Source: Turritopsis dohrnii (taxonomy: Eukaryota; Cnidaria; Hydrozoa; Anthoathecata; Oceaniidae). Taken from it: a stretch of DNA of 64,000 bases. The position numbers and the translations under genes were made by a program. This document shows, piece after piece, positions 43,412 to 55,685 of the stretch. The DNA lies in the NCBI GenBank assembly GCA_027922465.2, contig BQMF02000381.1:372001-436000 (forward strand), in the 5' to 3' direction. Position 1 is the stretch's first letter; the number at the start of each line of letters is the position of its first letter. The notes beneath the pieces were generated by a model that saw nothing but the letters and a program-made list of their open reading frames with translations, had not been told where the DNA came from and did no database searches.

Positions 43412-43924
43412 CCGTATTTCCTCTAATAAACGCCGCTGCGTTTCTTACAAATCCCAGTTGTTGGGTGCGGGGTTTAATAGAGGGCGGCGTTCATTAGAGT
43501 GCGGCGTTTATTACAAAATGAAAAAAGAGATAAAAGCAAACTTAAACAACAATATCTTCTTATCCTAAAAAACGTTACAAAAAATTGCGTGAAACTGTTT
43601 TACACAAAAGATTTGTTCACAAAAATGTCAAAGAAAATCACTATCACTGTCGCCGTTCTCTCTTCTTGATATGAAAACTTTTATAGCATCATATATTCAT
43701 GCAAAAGTGGAAAAAATTGTTGATAGAAAACAAGTAAAACTATTAAATTATTTGAACTAATTCTTGTTTAGCCTGTTTTAAAAAAAAAAGAGAATTTATA
43801 AAGAAATTTATAAAGGCGGCGTTTATCAGAGGGCGGCGTTTATTTCAAATGTTCGGCTAAGGGCGGCGTTTAATAATAGAGGGCGGCGTTTATCAGAGGG
43901 CGGCGGTAATTAGAGGAAATACGG
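43412..43924. mobile_element. MITE with CCGTATTTCCTCTAATAAAC ends (513 bp)
   Basis: Left CCGTATTTCCTCTAATAAAC then GCCGC; right GGCGGCGGTAATTAGAGGAA then ATACGG; TA on both sides. GAGGGCGGCGTTTAT units repeat at both ends. No coding capacity. Confidence 0.86.
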
Positions 43925-44242
43925 TACTTGTAAAGAGAGAATTGTATCTGACATTATATCTGACATTTTCTTCGTCCGCAGTATATTTTTAAGTAAGTCT
44001 GGAAATTGCTGAGTGTAGTCCGATATTATGGCGGTCAAGGATTAAGGAGGTAGTAAATGATATTTAAAGTAATTGTATTTACACAGGAATTTCGAAGGCC
44101 AAATAGGTTTTTGAAAGAAACAGTTATTCAAATACCAGGAGAGAATAAAGGAACGTATTATTAGATCTCCTGCTAATAATGTTGTGTAAAACGCCGCCTT
44201 GAGGCGGCAAATGGGGAAAAAGAGAAACAACACAACCATACA

Positions 44243-44401
44243 GTTTAACTGCCAATTTGAGGCCATCAAAACTTGACAGTGTAAACCTTGTTAAATTTGT
44301 TTGGGATAGTGAGCATTTAGTCAGGTGATGACTCGTTATTTCAAACACTTTTATAAGAATTTTCGCCAATAAGTTTGATGGTCTCATATTGGCAGATAAA
44401 C
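44243..44401. repeat. Foldback repeat family S, copy 3 (best preserved ends)
   Basis: GTTTAACTGCCAATTTGAGG then CCATCAAAACTT at the left is inverted at the right (AAGTTTGATGGTCTCATATT then GGCAGATAAAC). The 159-bp copy has the core GTAAACCTTGTTAAATTTGT and TTTCAAACACTTTTATAAGA of the family. Confidence 0.8.
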
Positions 44402-44506
44402 ATACTCCAACAACAACAAAAAACTCATGCTGAGTGTCAAAGACAAAATGGTAGGTATAGTTATGGCTGTGTAACGAAAGATGAAGAAGATAAAAAAAGT
44501 GTTGAC

Positions 44507-44872
44507 AGAGGCGGAGCTACGGAATTTTATTTGGAGGGGCGAACATAGAAAATTTTGGACCTTTTTACGTAGTGGAAAAAATGTCGCCCACCATGGTTGG
44601 GCGACAAGAAAACTTTTCATATTTTGAAGCTCTAAAAGCTCTGTTTGCGGCTATTTCTGCCAAGGAAACGATTGTTTTCAAACGTATGGATGACAAGTTC
44701 AACATTAAAACAAAAATATAATAATAATAATAACTCTTTTGTTTAATTTTTTATGCTAAAAAACAACAGTGGACCTTTATAATGAGTCAAAAAGTGGACC
44801 TTTTTTAATGGAATTTTTTCTTGGGGGGGCGAGCGCCCCCCCTTGCCCCCCCCCCTTTGACTACGCCACTGG
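44507..44872. mobile_element. MITE with CAGAGGCGGAGC ends (366 bp)
   Basis: CAGAGGCGGAGCTACGGAAT at the left and CCTTTGACTACGCCACTG at the right are imperfect inverses; GTTGA borders both. A C/G-run (GGGGGGGCGAGCGCCCCCCC) lies near the right end. Same terminal type as 2549-2706. Confidence 0.75.
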
Positions 44873-45944
44873 TTGAGTAAGTTTATATCGATTAGACTCC
44901 ATCAGTAGTCATCATATTTACCAAAGAAAAATCCTGGAGACCATAAACTTGATTAGAAACTAAGCAAGAAGCTATCTGAATCTGATGATGGTTCCTCTTT
45001 TCCCACCTGCACTGTAGCCTGCTCCTCTCTGTGCCTGCCTGCCTTCTCCTTCTGCCTGCTGCTGCTGGTTGGGTTCTGTATAGTTTTTACCTACTGCAAC
45101 CATTTTTATTTTATAACATCATATATTGCATAATTTCTTTATAAATTCTCTTTTTTCTTACCAGCATCCAGTGATGTTTAGAAATGAATGGCTAAAAATT
45201 GTGTTCTCCAAAAATGTGTGATTTTTCCTCCTCTAAAAAATAGTTTTGTTATATATATATATAATATGATTCATGATTTCTCGTGCCTTCCTGTGGATAT
45301 TTCTCTAGAAAACCTTTAAAATTGGAGAAAATGGCCTTAGTGTTCTAAAGGTTGTATATATTGCAATTAGCGGCAATCGCAAATAATATCTTCTGTTGTT
45401 CTGGTCACAGTCTTAATTAATCAGTTGGTTGGTTGGCGTCAAAAAATTTCAGAACTTTAACGCGGGCCACTTTATACTGGCCTTCGTTCTCTGTCGCTCT
45501 TTGTTCTTCCTTTGCGTGCTTTGTTGTTGTAAGTAATGACCATTATTGTTGCCTTAACCATAAAAGCAAAAGGAGCAAAAATTAAACAAAATGCCCTTAC
45601 TGGCATAAGGATTTCTGCAAAATCAGCTGAAGCGCGAAAAATAAGCTTTATGGCATGCTTGAAATTTCAAGATTGAATGATTTCTTCAATACAACATTAC
45701 ATTTTTGATCTCACACTCTCCCTTAGGAATCCATGAAAGCATAACTGATACTATCATATGAAATATTCTTTATTCTGTTGATCCAAAATAATACAAGAGC
45801 CATATGGCACAAGACAGTCTAAAGTTATATTTGTCTGAAATTCTCCATGAAATTTTGTTAACTATTGTTCATCTCTCGGGCTGATGGCAATTTACCTGGA
45901 AATACGGCTTAACTAAAAAACACCAGAAGCTATTAGATATAGTC
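44873..45944. other. Gene-free stretch
   Basis: AT-rich with pyrimidine-rich patches (CCTGCTCCTCTCTGTGCCTG at about 45018). No ORF or repeat structure with support. Confidence 0.45.
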
Positions 45945-46394
45945 AGGGAGCCATGGGCAAAAAAAAGTCGTTATTTCACATTTCGGGGGACGTTATAACT
46001 TACATACAGTGAGTTACAGAATCCTCTCAGGAAACAAAATTTCTTTACTGGCCTTCTGAAAAGTGCTTATTCATGAAGTATAATTGAAAAAACAACTCAA
46101 TAAAATCATAACAAATTTTCTGTCTCAGCACTGCCATGTTTTCTTTCGTCCCTGTTTTTATAAACGACTGCGAAAGAGCACCTTATTTTTGTCAGGGGGT
46201 AAAATAAAAAGTAAATCGGAGTAAATTAAAACCAACACTAAATTCTTTTCGCAGATCAGTCTTATAAAAAATATTTTAAATAAGATAATTTGTTTTATTT
46301 TTTAATTTTTTTAACTATTCTATAATAATAGTTAGAAAATATTACATGAAAAGTTAAACACCCCCTGATTCAGAAATTATTTCTACGATGGAGC

Positions 46395-47117
46395 GTGTTG
46401 TTAAATGTAAACAAACTGAAAAGCGGGAAAGTTCGAAATGCAAAAATGGAGAAACGAAAGCGATTGAAACTTTGCTTTTCTCCAAAAAAGGTTGATTCAA
46501 GTATTTGTATATTTCGTTGCAAACTTAAAGATCGTCTACGTAAATTTACAGAAAATGCACTGGAGAAAGTTAAGAAAGCAAGGTAAGAGATATATTTGTG
46601 GAAATTCTTGTGAACAAAACAATTTCTCTTGATCGGTTTTTGCACTGGACTGGATTCGAATGCTGTACAGCGTGCATATGGGGGAAACCCATTTGACCAC
46701 CGGGAATCCTTGGTCAATTTATGTTCCGGTGTTGAGGCAACTAATGACGTAAAAGACGATATCTTATCAGCGGAAAAAAAGGGAACGAAAGCATTGAATA
46801 CATTTCTCGAAGAACGCATTAAAACTACAAATGTACCGTTTTATGATCGTATCAAAAAAATTAAATTGAAAACATTCAAAGATTTGAAAGTAAAAAAACC
46901 CATTCAAACAAGGCAAAAAATAATAACCATTGCTGCTGAACGTGGAATGTTTGCAAGATTACTTGTCACTGCAAAGAGCAGAGAGACTATGCCTCTCAAT
47001 AAAGGAACTTGGATATTCTTTAAGTCCTATTCCTTGGTCGTTAGGACTACCCGACGGTGGCATTGTAAAAACAGTAAAATCAAAGCTGTTAGGTATGTGT
47101 TAATTTATGTACCTTAA
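46395..47117 (+). pseudogene. N-terminal coding pieces of the XPG-bearing element
   Basis: A first piece (46395-46586) is lysine-rich: MEKRKRLKLCFSPKKVDSSI, then CKLKDRLRKFTENALEKVKK, followed by a possible donor (CAAG|GTAAGA at 46578). The second (46629-47117) has NAVQRAYGGNPFDHRESLVN, KGTKALNTFLEERIKTTNVP, LKTFKDLKVKKPIQTRQKII and ERGMFARLLVTAKSR. Linked through an intron, these may be one protein. The FEER..-KTT-PFYDPIKK-type pattern recurs in uncharacterised cnidarian proteins (from memory). No catalytic residues are identifiable. Confidence 0.5.
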
Positions 47118-47380
47118 AGGAATTATTTTTCGCGAGAATTAATTTTCTTTGAAATGATGAATGACATAAATTGTTTCAACGTTTCATCAAAGAGAACCAA
47201 ATTATGAATTCCCTTAAGGTATTTTGTGTCAAAATAATTGAAAGCTCAATCAATGAACGTTTTTTATCTTCGTATTGATGCTTACAGGATGCTTACAATC
47301 AGCAGTTTATATTTAATGTGTTGTACTCCTTTTATAAGGAAATGTAGGAACATAATAGTGGGGTATTAACATAGTTTTAA

Positions 47381-47671
47381 GTAAGTAAGTAAGTAACGGG
47401 AGTTTTTAGTTCTTGGGCTTCCATCCGTAACGGTTGGTTCTTCCGCCCGCCGACTTGCAACTGTTAGTTGACTTACCGCCAGAGATACGTATAGCATTGC
47501 TCTAACTTGCCCGAAGGCCAGTGTGCAGTCAGTCGATGGCTCCTAATGGGCTGACACGCTGCTTTTAAAGCGCATCGGAGTGGTGTATTGAGATACGACA
47601 TGACTAGACTCGAACACGGGTCGCAGCGGTCGCACTCAAAGGTACCAACCACCACACCATCGCTGCACAGC
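47381..47671 (-). mobile_element. tRNA-derived SINE with (ACTT)n tail
   Basis: On the minus strand the head reads GCAGCGATGGTGTGGTGGTT then GGTACC (A box) and CCGTGTTCGAGTCTAGTC (B box). The body ends in a CTTACTTACTTAC tail at 47381-47395. Different from the SINE at 2902-3232. Inserted in the XPG-bearing element. Confidence 0.78.
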
Positions 47672-47717
47672 TTTAGTTTTATTGTGATTTTATTCAGGAG
47701 CAATTGAAGTAAGTGTA

Positions 47718-47969
47718 GTGGAAGCTACAGCCACAATTGGCTCCGGAAATCGAGTTCGCATCTTAGATATCGAGAACATGGCATCTGAACTCGGATTACA
47801 ATGTTGTTATGCATTACCATCATTGCATGCCTTCACCGGGAATGACTACACGAGTGCATTCCTTGGAATCGGAAAGGTGAAGGCATTCAAACTTCTAAGA
47901 AAAACAGATGCGTTCATGGAAGCACCGACTTATGCGGCTGTGATGCTTGTGAAAATGGTAGATGTGTAA
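47718..47969 (+). pseudogene. XPG/FEN1-like nuclease C-terminal fragment
   Basis: The frame gives RVRILDIENMASELG, CYALPSLHAFTGNDYTSAFL and GIGKVKAFKLLRK. The G-(N/C/S)-DY...GIGKVKA pattern is the helix-two-turn-helix segment of XPG/FEN1-family nucleases (FEN1: GSDY...GIGPKRA), which grips DNA behind the flap. LHAFTG-D-TSAF variants are frequent in multicopy cnidarian proteins. An acidic tail follows in another frame (47990-48060). The catalytic N and I regions are not seen here, so this is a fragment. Confidence 0.6.
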
Positions 47970-48466
47970 AGGATAATGATGACAGTTCTGATGAAGAAGA
48001 AGGCGACGATGATGATGATGGTGATGAAGAAGAACAAGAAGAACAAGAAGAATAAGACGAAGATGAAAATGAATTTGAAACTGATAATGACAATCTATAT
48101 TAATTTTAAGTCATATATAGTAAAATAATGAATACAAAGGGCGTAAAATAGAAACGCTCGAATCACAATAACATTCTTGTCTTTTGTAATTATATGAAAT
48201 AAAGTAAACATTCTCATCTTACTTTTCAAAGATCTACCGATTAAATCATTTTTTTTCGATTTATGAGTGACTCTTAAATTTCAACACCCTCTTATGACGT
48301 CACAATATGGGCGTTTATCTTTAATCCTCCTGGGTGGGCGCAATAAGCACTTTCACAATGGCCAGTAAAATTTTTTTAGATCTTCAGATGCATAGGAAGC
48401 CGTCAAAGTAGGTTTTGGAATGTCCATCTTGCTGGCGCATTTTTTTGCCCATAGCGCCCTGACTAA

Positions 48467-51400
48467 TACAAACAAAAGAAATAGGCATTATGTGTGAATT
48501 GTAACCATGGATAAGAATTTATTATATCACAGTTTTTCTAAACTGTAATGAGCGAAAAGAGAAAAAAAAAACTTCTTCGAAATAAATATAAGAAACAAAG
48601 TAAAAGTGAAAAGTTCATCAGAAATACTATGTTTTAAACTAACTTTTGATATATACAAATCAAAAAAGTAAAGAAAATTTTCACATTTAAAAATATAAAA
48701 AGTTTTAAATTTGAATGACTGCAATGAATTTTATTAACTGCAGGAGAGCTTTGAAGCACAAGAGGTTGTCAAACTTTTAAAGTTATAAGTTTATTTCTAG
48801 CGATGTTTCGAATTGGGTGCAACTGATAATAATAATAAGTTACTTTAGAATGTTAAGGTAGGTTTCATGCCTATGCACGGAATTTCAAAAAACCGCTAGG
48901 TTTGGACAGTAAGAAAGAAGAAGAAGAAAAAACTTAAAACCGGTTTGAATGTATTTCTTGCTTTCATAGAAACCAAATGAAATGTAAAAAAGAAGCTCAA
49001 AACCTTCAAATTGATCCCCTATTATTGACAAAACCATTTTCACAACCACAATTTTCAATATTGACAGATAAACCAACTTGATTTATAATAGTTACAGAAA
49101 AGTAATATGAACCTAAAATTTTGCCTAGTTTTCAGCATAGTGAATGTTACTGTATACTGAAAATGACAGTAAAAGTATTTTATGAAAATTATATCCAATT
49201 CCTCTAGAATCCAGTTAACAATAGTGCAAGGAGGAGGTTACTAACTTTAAAAAATTACTCATACACCAGGACGCTAGTTCGGCAGGAGGTACTTATTCAG
49301 TCATCAACGTCACACGAAAGTGTTATTGAAAAGTGTTATATATATTAAAAGATTTGTTCTTGCTAACTCAAGCTAGTTTGCAATGTAGTGGGGTAGAAAA
49401 ATATTAAATTTAGTACTAACCTAATTTAGGCTTGAGAAAGAATTGTAACAAAACTCGCATCCTGACTTGTTTTTGTTCTATAAAAAGCATTAAGCTTATT
49501 TTGTTGTTATGTTTCTAAAGAGAGAAAGCCTGGGCTTGTTCTTATTTTTTAGTACTTTTTGTTGCGCATTAAGCTGCTCAGTTGTGAGAATCCTGTATTT
49601 CAGTGGTAGTAGCTTAGCAGCAATTGATACATACACCCTTTTTTGCTTGAAAGACCATTATATTGCATATCCAAGTGAACACAACATTTATCTTGAAATC
49701 CAATAGGAATAACCATTCGTTTAATTTAATTGCCTAAAATTTTTTTGGGGATGGTGCTTTGAACTCATTGTAATCTCTGATTGATGATTTTTAATTGATA
49801 GTTGGTCATAAGGAAATGATTCTATACTTTTCTTCTTAGCTTTCATGCTTCACAAGATGCATACTTTCTGTTTGCCATTCCATGGTTTTATTTTTTGTCA
49901 CGTTTTGACACAGGAGTTGTGGATGGAAGAGATTTTAACACTCCGTTTTTCCTAGTATGCCACATATTTTTGTTTTCTCTTCATCTTAAGTTGAGTGCAT
50001 CCTCAAGTGTCTCAAAATATTTCAAGAATAAAAATATACAAATTTGAATATAACATATCAGCACTGTTAGTTATTTCATTTCAGTTCTTTTTCTCACAAG
50101 AGTATTCTGTATCAATATCATCTCAAAATATGATTCTTTAAAGTCACTTTTTGCACTTTGCACCCCCATCATGTTAAGATGAAAAGTCTATTATCTGTAG
50201 TTCTGCAAATATTAGAAGTTTTATTAATATTACAATGTAAATAAACAAATTCGAAATTGTAATGGATTGTTAAAAAAGAAGACATGTTTCTATAAACCAA
50301 AAAGATAAATTTTATCTTAGTATTTATTCACATATTATTTTTACCTACTTCATAATGTTGATGATGGATTGTTTAAGTTTTCTTTTTGGTCCCACATATG
50401 TGTGAATATGTAAGTCATATAAATATTCATTGATATCGTACACATATCGACTTAAACTAATACTTTTGAATTTCAGATTTTTGAAAACATGTTAAGGTTG
50501 GTGTGTAAATCGCACCCTGAATCCGGGCATTTTTAAGCTTTTAGCAGTCTTGTCATTATGAGGCACACGATTTATATGAACTGCAACATGGTCAACTTAT
50601 TATATTAGTTTTCGCGCTCAATTGACTACAAAGGATAACTTATATAGGTATATTAAGCAATTACTCGCTGTTACTAAAGGGAGATGAGTACCGCTGCTAA
50701 GGTCATTTTGAAATTTTCTTTGTTATACGAATTCATTTGTTCACCTAACGAAAGAATATGAAGACATAAGTGGTACCAGCAGGACTTGTTTTTGGATTAT
50801 TCAATGAAATTAAAAAGCATATTAGTTTCATGCTCCCTTTACAATAACACAGTGAAATGAAGCTTAATAGGGATTTCCACAAATGGAAACTTGCGTAAGT
50901 TGAAATAATAATTCTGTCGGCTTGCACACTGTTGGCTGATTGCGAACATCTCATAACAAGATCTGATAGAAGTGGAGAGTAAAAAGGATTCCTGACTATG
51001 TTTTTTAAGATCATGCTTTGAAACATCCTTGATGGTTAATGAAAACAAGCCGTGACTGAATAAGGAATATTAACGTTTTCCAGAGAGAATGGCCTGTTAT
51101 GTTTGAATATTAACGTTTTCCAGAGAGAATTGCCTGTTATGTTTTCAATAGATTATTAAGAAAGGAGCAAAAGAAACATTCTAAAGTATTTCTGTTATTG
51201 TTTTTTGCACAAATAGATCAAATTTGGGCGCCCAAATTTGATGTCCCCAAAATCAGTATAGCGATGTCAAGATTGACCTAAATCAACCCCTGCACATTTA
51301 AAAATTCATCAATGAAAGACTTCAAGAGTTTATGTCAGAACATGTTCACTTTGTTTGTTGTTGACCTTTAGTCAGCATGATACATCTAGGAATTCATGTC

Positions 51401-52002
51401 GAACTTCTTCAGCACATTTCCACATTTACATGCAGATAAAAGCCTTGGAAGAAAGTTTTTTTTCAAATATTTTGTAAAAAAATCCATTTGATTGATTTAG
51501 TTAATGCTTATCTGTGGAATGAATTTTCAATGAAACGTTGTCATCAGTAAATAGGTTTTTATTTTCAGGCTTGTTACAACAACAAAACAAGCAGATTTTT
51601 ATTAATTTAATATGTATAAGGATTATTGAGAATTGAAAATAATGCAGATAAACTATAATAATCCTTAAGTTGAAAAAATTCAATAATCATTACTGATAAC
51701 AAGAATGTTATACTACAAGTGAAGGTAATGTTTGCTTTGAATGTTTTGTTGACAGAGATGCAGTTAGTGTAGTAGGTGGTGACCTGATTGCAGACCATAT
51801 GCGAAAGCGTTTTCCATTTCAATGTATGAACTTTTATTGTTAACTTTCAAATAAAAAAATATTATGTTTCCAGATGAAAAAGAATCTCTCAATTGTTAAT
51901 TATCTTTATACAAATTTTGTTGAATTAAGTTAATGTTTCCTTTTGTTATGAGATTTGCTGTCACTATTTTTATATGTTAGAATGTTAGAACATGAATGAG
52001 CC
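48467..52002. other. 3.5-kb stretch without a recognisable gene
   Basis: Several ORFs of 60-90 codons exist on both strands (for example 49509-49706, hydrophobic start, 65 codons), but none shows similarity, codon bias or splice support. A duplicated 40-bp unit lies at 51066-51145. The last kilobase presumably carries the UBASH3 promoter; no TATA box is obvious. Confidence 0.5.
51066..51145. repeat. Tandem duplication of a 40-bp unit
   Basis: GAATATTAACGTTTTCCAGA then GAGAAT(G/T)GCCTGTTATGTTT occurs twice head to tail, with one or two differences. Confidence 0.92.
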
Positions 52003-55000
52003 ATGGCTGTGTTTAATGAAAAAAAGAATTTTGTTCAGTTACATCACAGTATATTGGAGTCCATCTTAGAACAAGAGAAACAATTTTCAAAGGAAAATGT
52101 GTATGCTTTCATTGTTTTTTAATTTTTCTTCTAATATTTGAAGTGGTAATGTGAAGTAAACTCTAAGGATGTTCAATTATTTAATGAAATGAGTTTTTCA
52201 TTCTAGTGATAAAGCGTTGTGTGCAACAGGACATAAAGACAAAGAAACTACCATCAAATGGTTTGGATTTATTGCTACTGTTTGTTTCGCAAAATATTTT
52301 TTGTTTTTTCATTACAGTCTACTTCTTTTTGTGTTTAGGCTCCATGCACACAATAATGATCCTACCCTGAATCATCAGTTTCAGAGAGAATATATCATCT
52401 TTCTCTGTCCTACTGGACCATTGCTAACGGAAATTTCTAAATTTTATGAAGCATCGTTTAATAAGTGTGGTGGAAATTCAGCGCACAACTTGTTCCCTCA
52501 TGTCACCTTATCATCCTTTTTCAAGGTAATACAGCTACTGAGAGTTTATGTCAGTGTTTTTTTTTAGAGTTTATGTCAGCGTTTTTTGAGAGTTTATGTC
52601 AGTGTTTTTTTTGAGAGTACAAAATTCCAATTCCAAAAATATCTGTCAATCCGCTGATGCTTGTTGTTTGAAATTCAGAACAGCAATAATTATATGTGCA
52701 TACAGTATGAATCAAATAAACTGGTGCTAGATCTGTTAGAGATGTTCCGTATGGTGTAAACATTTCATTGAGTACTTCATTGATGGTTCAATTACTTGAT
52801 TGCTCTGCCATTTTAAAGCATTTTTTAAATTTCTGTTAAAGCTTTATTAGGACATGTTTTTTAAATGAGCTCTGTGGGGTTCTGAAATTCCATTACAGTT
52901 TTTGAAGGGAACTAAACCATTCCTAACAATTGGAAGAATTTTAAAAATGATGAAAGTTGGTTTTTGAATTTTCAAAAAATGATGTTTCGTTTTCGAGATA
53001 TTGCCATTTAAAGTTTTTGCTCAAAACTTGATCTCCATGGCAACGTGACATCACAATGCTCAAAAAGAAATTGCTGACATACTAATATGTAAATAACTGA
53101 AGAAATAAGAACTTCTTATCATAGAAATATGTTTTGAAAGGTCTTCTGACTAAATTAGCGGTCCAAATGTGTGTGAATTATATTTTTTGAATATAAAAGG
53201 AATAATTAATCGAAAAGTGCTCTTTGAAGCTGAATTCGAGAATTGAAGTATCCAATTAGACACTTAAGAAATAAGAAATCTTATTATTTGTTTTTTATCG
53301 AGAAAACTAGAAATTTGATAATTATGGAATATGCCTTGAATGTCAGGTGCTGGAAATCTTTGCAAAATGATAACATACTTTTCTTTTCTTCTATTTTTTC
53401 TCCCAAATTTGACTACTTTATAACAAAAAAGCTAGTTTTTGGAATTTTAAAGAACCACTTTTTGCCAAGTGAAAAAAAACACTGACTTCTTCATATATAA
53501 CTACATTCGATGCATGTTGGTAGGTTGGACTTTTATGTTTAAGTTTTCTGTTATGGTATAGGTGAATGATTCTATGCTGCCATATTTGTTGGATATATTG
53601 AAAAACACGTTGCATTCATCCAATCATAACCAACCAACCAAATTCAAACTGACTCTGGAATGCTCACTTGGTTACATAGGCCTGTTTCTGACTGAACAGA
53701 CGCAAACTTGGCTTTCTCAATCTCTGAATGGTTTCATTAGGAGGCTCGATGCAGAATTAGGTAGTATTTCGCTTTACAATCAACCGAAGCCAGTACACCA
53801 GGGAACTGCTTGATTGAATATCAACTTAGCTTCCAATCTTCTGTTATCCTTTTTTTTTTTCAGGAATCCACATCAAAACTCAGGATCGTCAGTATCATCT
53901 GACATTAGCTTATAATTTTGACCAATCAAAAACGGAGGAGCTTGAGCACCTAGCGAAAAAAATGAACATCGACTCGCCAGCTAGATGGGAGTTGAACATT
54001 TACTCTAGAGATCCAAGATTCAACGGGAAGCAGGTGCGTAACATGAACCAAACTATAGTATTCGTTTGTTTGTTTGTTCATCACGTTGAAGTCATTTGAA
54101 TCGTTCTAGTTTCTGTTGGCAGTGTATGATTTCAAAGCATCTGAACCTGATGAGCTGGACCTTCGACAGGATAATCACGTGATCATGGAAAGTGAAAGCT
54201 CGCAGCAGCAGAAAGGCTGGAAGAAGGGGATTGATTTTAACTCCGGAAAAGTCGGGTTTTTTCCGGAGAATTTCACCAAAAAAACTGCGGAATGGAGAAT
54301 CTGGACGAAAAACATGTAAGCCAGTTTGTAAACCTTAACGATAGCAGTATTTTGTAACAAGTTTAATGATAGTTGATAAAACATTTTTTTCTTGAAAAGA
54401 AAACTTTCAATGCTTCCTTGCTTTAGAAGAAATTTGCACAGATTAGTATTTGAATATAATGTTCTAGGTTGTTTTAATTGCATTTAGATCTTTCCCATTA
54501 ACACACGTAAGTGAAAAGCATGCGCATCATCCTTTGGTTGAACGAGGCAATCATAAGGCTCCTCGTCGATCACAGTCAGTCAATTTTAAAAGGGAGAAAA
54601 AAGAGCATTTACGGAATAGCTTACGAAGCTCATCAAAGACGCATTACAACAAAGAAAAGAGTGACAAGAAACGGCCGGTGGATGCGTCCACCTGGGAGCC
54701 GGTTGTGCGCACCTCCACTGCTATCAACCCAAAAGTGGCGAATCACGTTCGGCGCAGTTCGCTCGATGTTGTTAAGCCTAAACCTTTGGAGCAGGATCAG
54801 GAAGAGAAGAAAATTCGAAATGAAACAGATCGAACGTCTCGTCGTTTCGAACGTGACAGTAAAGATGTTGGATCCAGTGAAATTAGGCGACTGTTTATCA
54901 TGCGGCATGCTGAAAGGGTAGATTTGGCGTTTGGACATGATTGGTTCAACTTGTACATCGATGAGAGAGGATACCATCGAAGGAATCTCAACTTGCCCCG

Positions 55001-55685
55001 TCGTATCCCCACTCGTCGCACTGGCCCCAAAGACTTTTTTATGGATGGACCAATCACGGAAATAGGAACTTTTCAAGCGAAGTTGATCGGCGAAGCGTTA
55101 AAAGCGAAGGGTGTTTCGTTCACAGCAGTCTACTCTTCTCCTTCGTTACGCTCAATCCAAACAGCCACGTCCGTATTGCTCGGTCTAATGGATTCACACA
55201 CCAAGATAAAAATTGAACCTGCATTATTTGAATGGATGGCGTGGTGCAGAAACACGCTTCCGAAATTTATGACGCCTGACGAACTTATTGAATATGGTTT
55301 GAACATAGATGCAAGCTACGTTTCACATTTCCCCTTTCCACAGTTCAACCTTCACGAGAAAACGGACGATTATTATCATCGTTCGCACAGTTTCGTTGAC
55401 TCTGTCACCAGAACGTCAACTGGCAATGTACTGCTGGTCGGACATTCTGCCACGCTCGACGTCTGTAGTCGACAGTTAGTTGGTCATGCTATACGAAAAA
55501 CCGACGACCTCATACGTGTCGTTCAGAAAGTGCCGTTTTGCGGGATGTGTACTGTCGAGGAACGTGGTCACAAACAATGGCAATTAGTTCAGACTCCAAT
55601 ACCTTCTCTAGCGCACGGACAAAATCAGACATTTGATTGGAGGGTTTTGGAGTCCACACCATCCAGTGGACCTTACAAAAGATGA
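52003..55685 (+). CDS. UBASH3: UBASH3 / TULA-family histidine phosphatase
   Basis: Complete, seven exons, 703 aa: 52003-52100, 52207-52260, 52339-52525, 53562-53760, 53864-54033, 54110-54315, 54488-55685; phases agree. Domains in order: a UBA-like segment (ILEQEKQFSKENVDKALCAT then KETTIKWLHAHNNDP); a 2H phosphoesterase with both HxT motifs (FPHVTLSSFF, YHLTLAYNF); an SH3 domain (AVYDFKASEPDELDLRQDNH to GKVGFFPENF); a long basic-acidic linker unlike vertebrate copies (about 130 residues); and a histidine phosphatase domain with LFIMRHAERVD, SSPSLRSIQTA, LFEWMAW and LVGHSATLD. The expected catalytic H, R, E and second H are all present, but the usual RHGER is RHAER. Vertebrate relatives dephosphorylate Syk/ZAP-70 kinases and bind ubiquitin and Cbl. 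It could equally be called UBASH3A/B-like; the single copy predates that split by inference. Confidence 0.95.
52548..52620. repeat. Triplicated 28-bp unit in UBASH3 intron 3
   Basis: GAGAGTTTATGTCAGTGTTT plus a T-run occurs three times in a row with minor changes (CAGCG in the middle copy). Confidence 0.9.

Larger units (their letters stand above)
45945..48466 (+). mobile_element. 2.5-kb TIR element with XPG/FEN1-like nuclease fragment (Academ-like?)
   Basis: Left TAGTCAGGGAGCCATGGGCA then AAAAAAA; right TTTTTTTGCCCATAGCGCCC then TGACTA: imperfect inverses, with ATA directly outside both. Three plus-strand coding pieces lie inside (46395-46586, 46629-47117, 47718-47969), and a SINE is inserted at 47381-47671. 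The Academ superfamily has 3-4 bp duplications and often an XPG nuclease domain, which fits, but no Academ transposase core is seen. Confidence 0.7.

Noticed and set aside
46370..46819. 149-codon minus-strand ORF
   Set aside because: Antisense to the element's plus-strand pieces, which have better protein-like patterns and a splice donor.
54633..55076. 147-codon minus-strand ORF
   Set aside because: Antisense to the conserved UBASH3 last exon; no similarity, and it arises from the coding strand's composition.
21546..55685. Co-regulated DNA-repair/RNA cluster (RNASEH2B, XRCC1, WRAP53)
   Set aside because: Different strands, long transposon-filled gaps and unrelated genes between them; neighbourhood looks coincidental.
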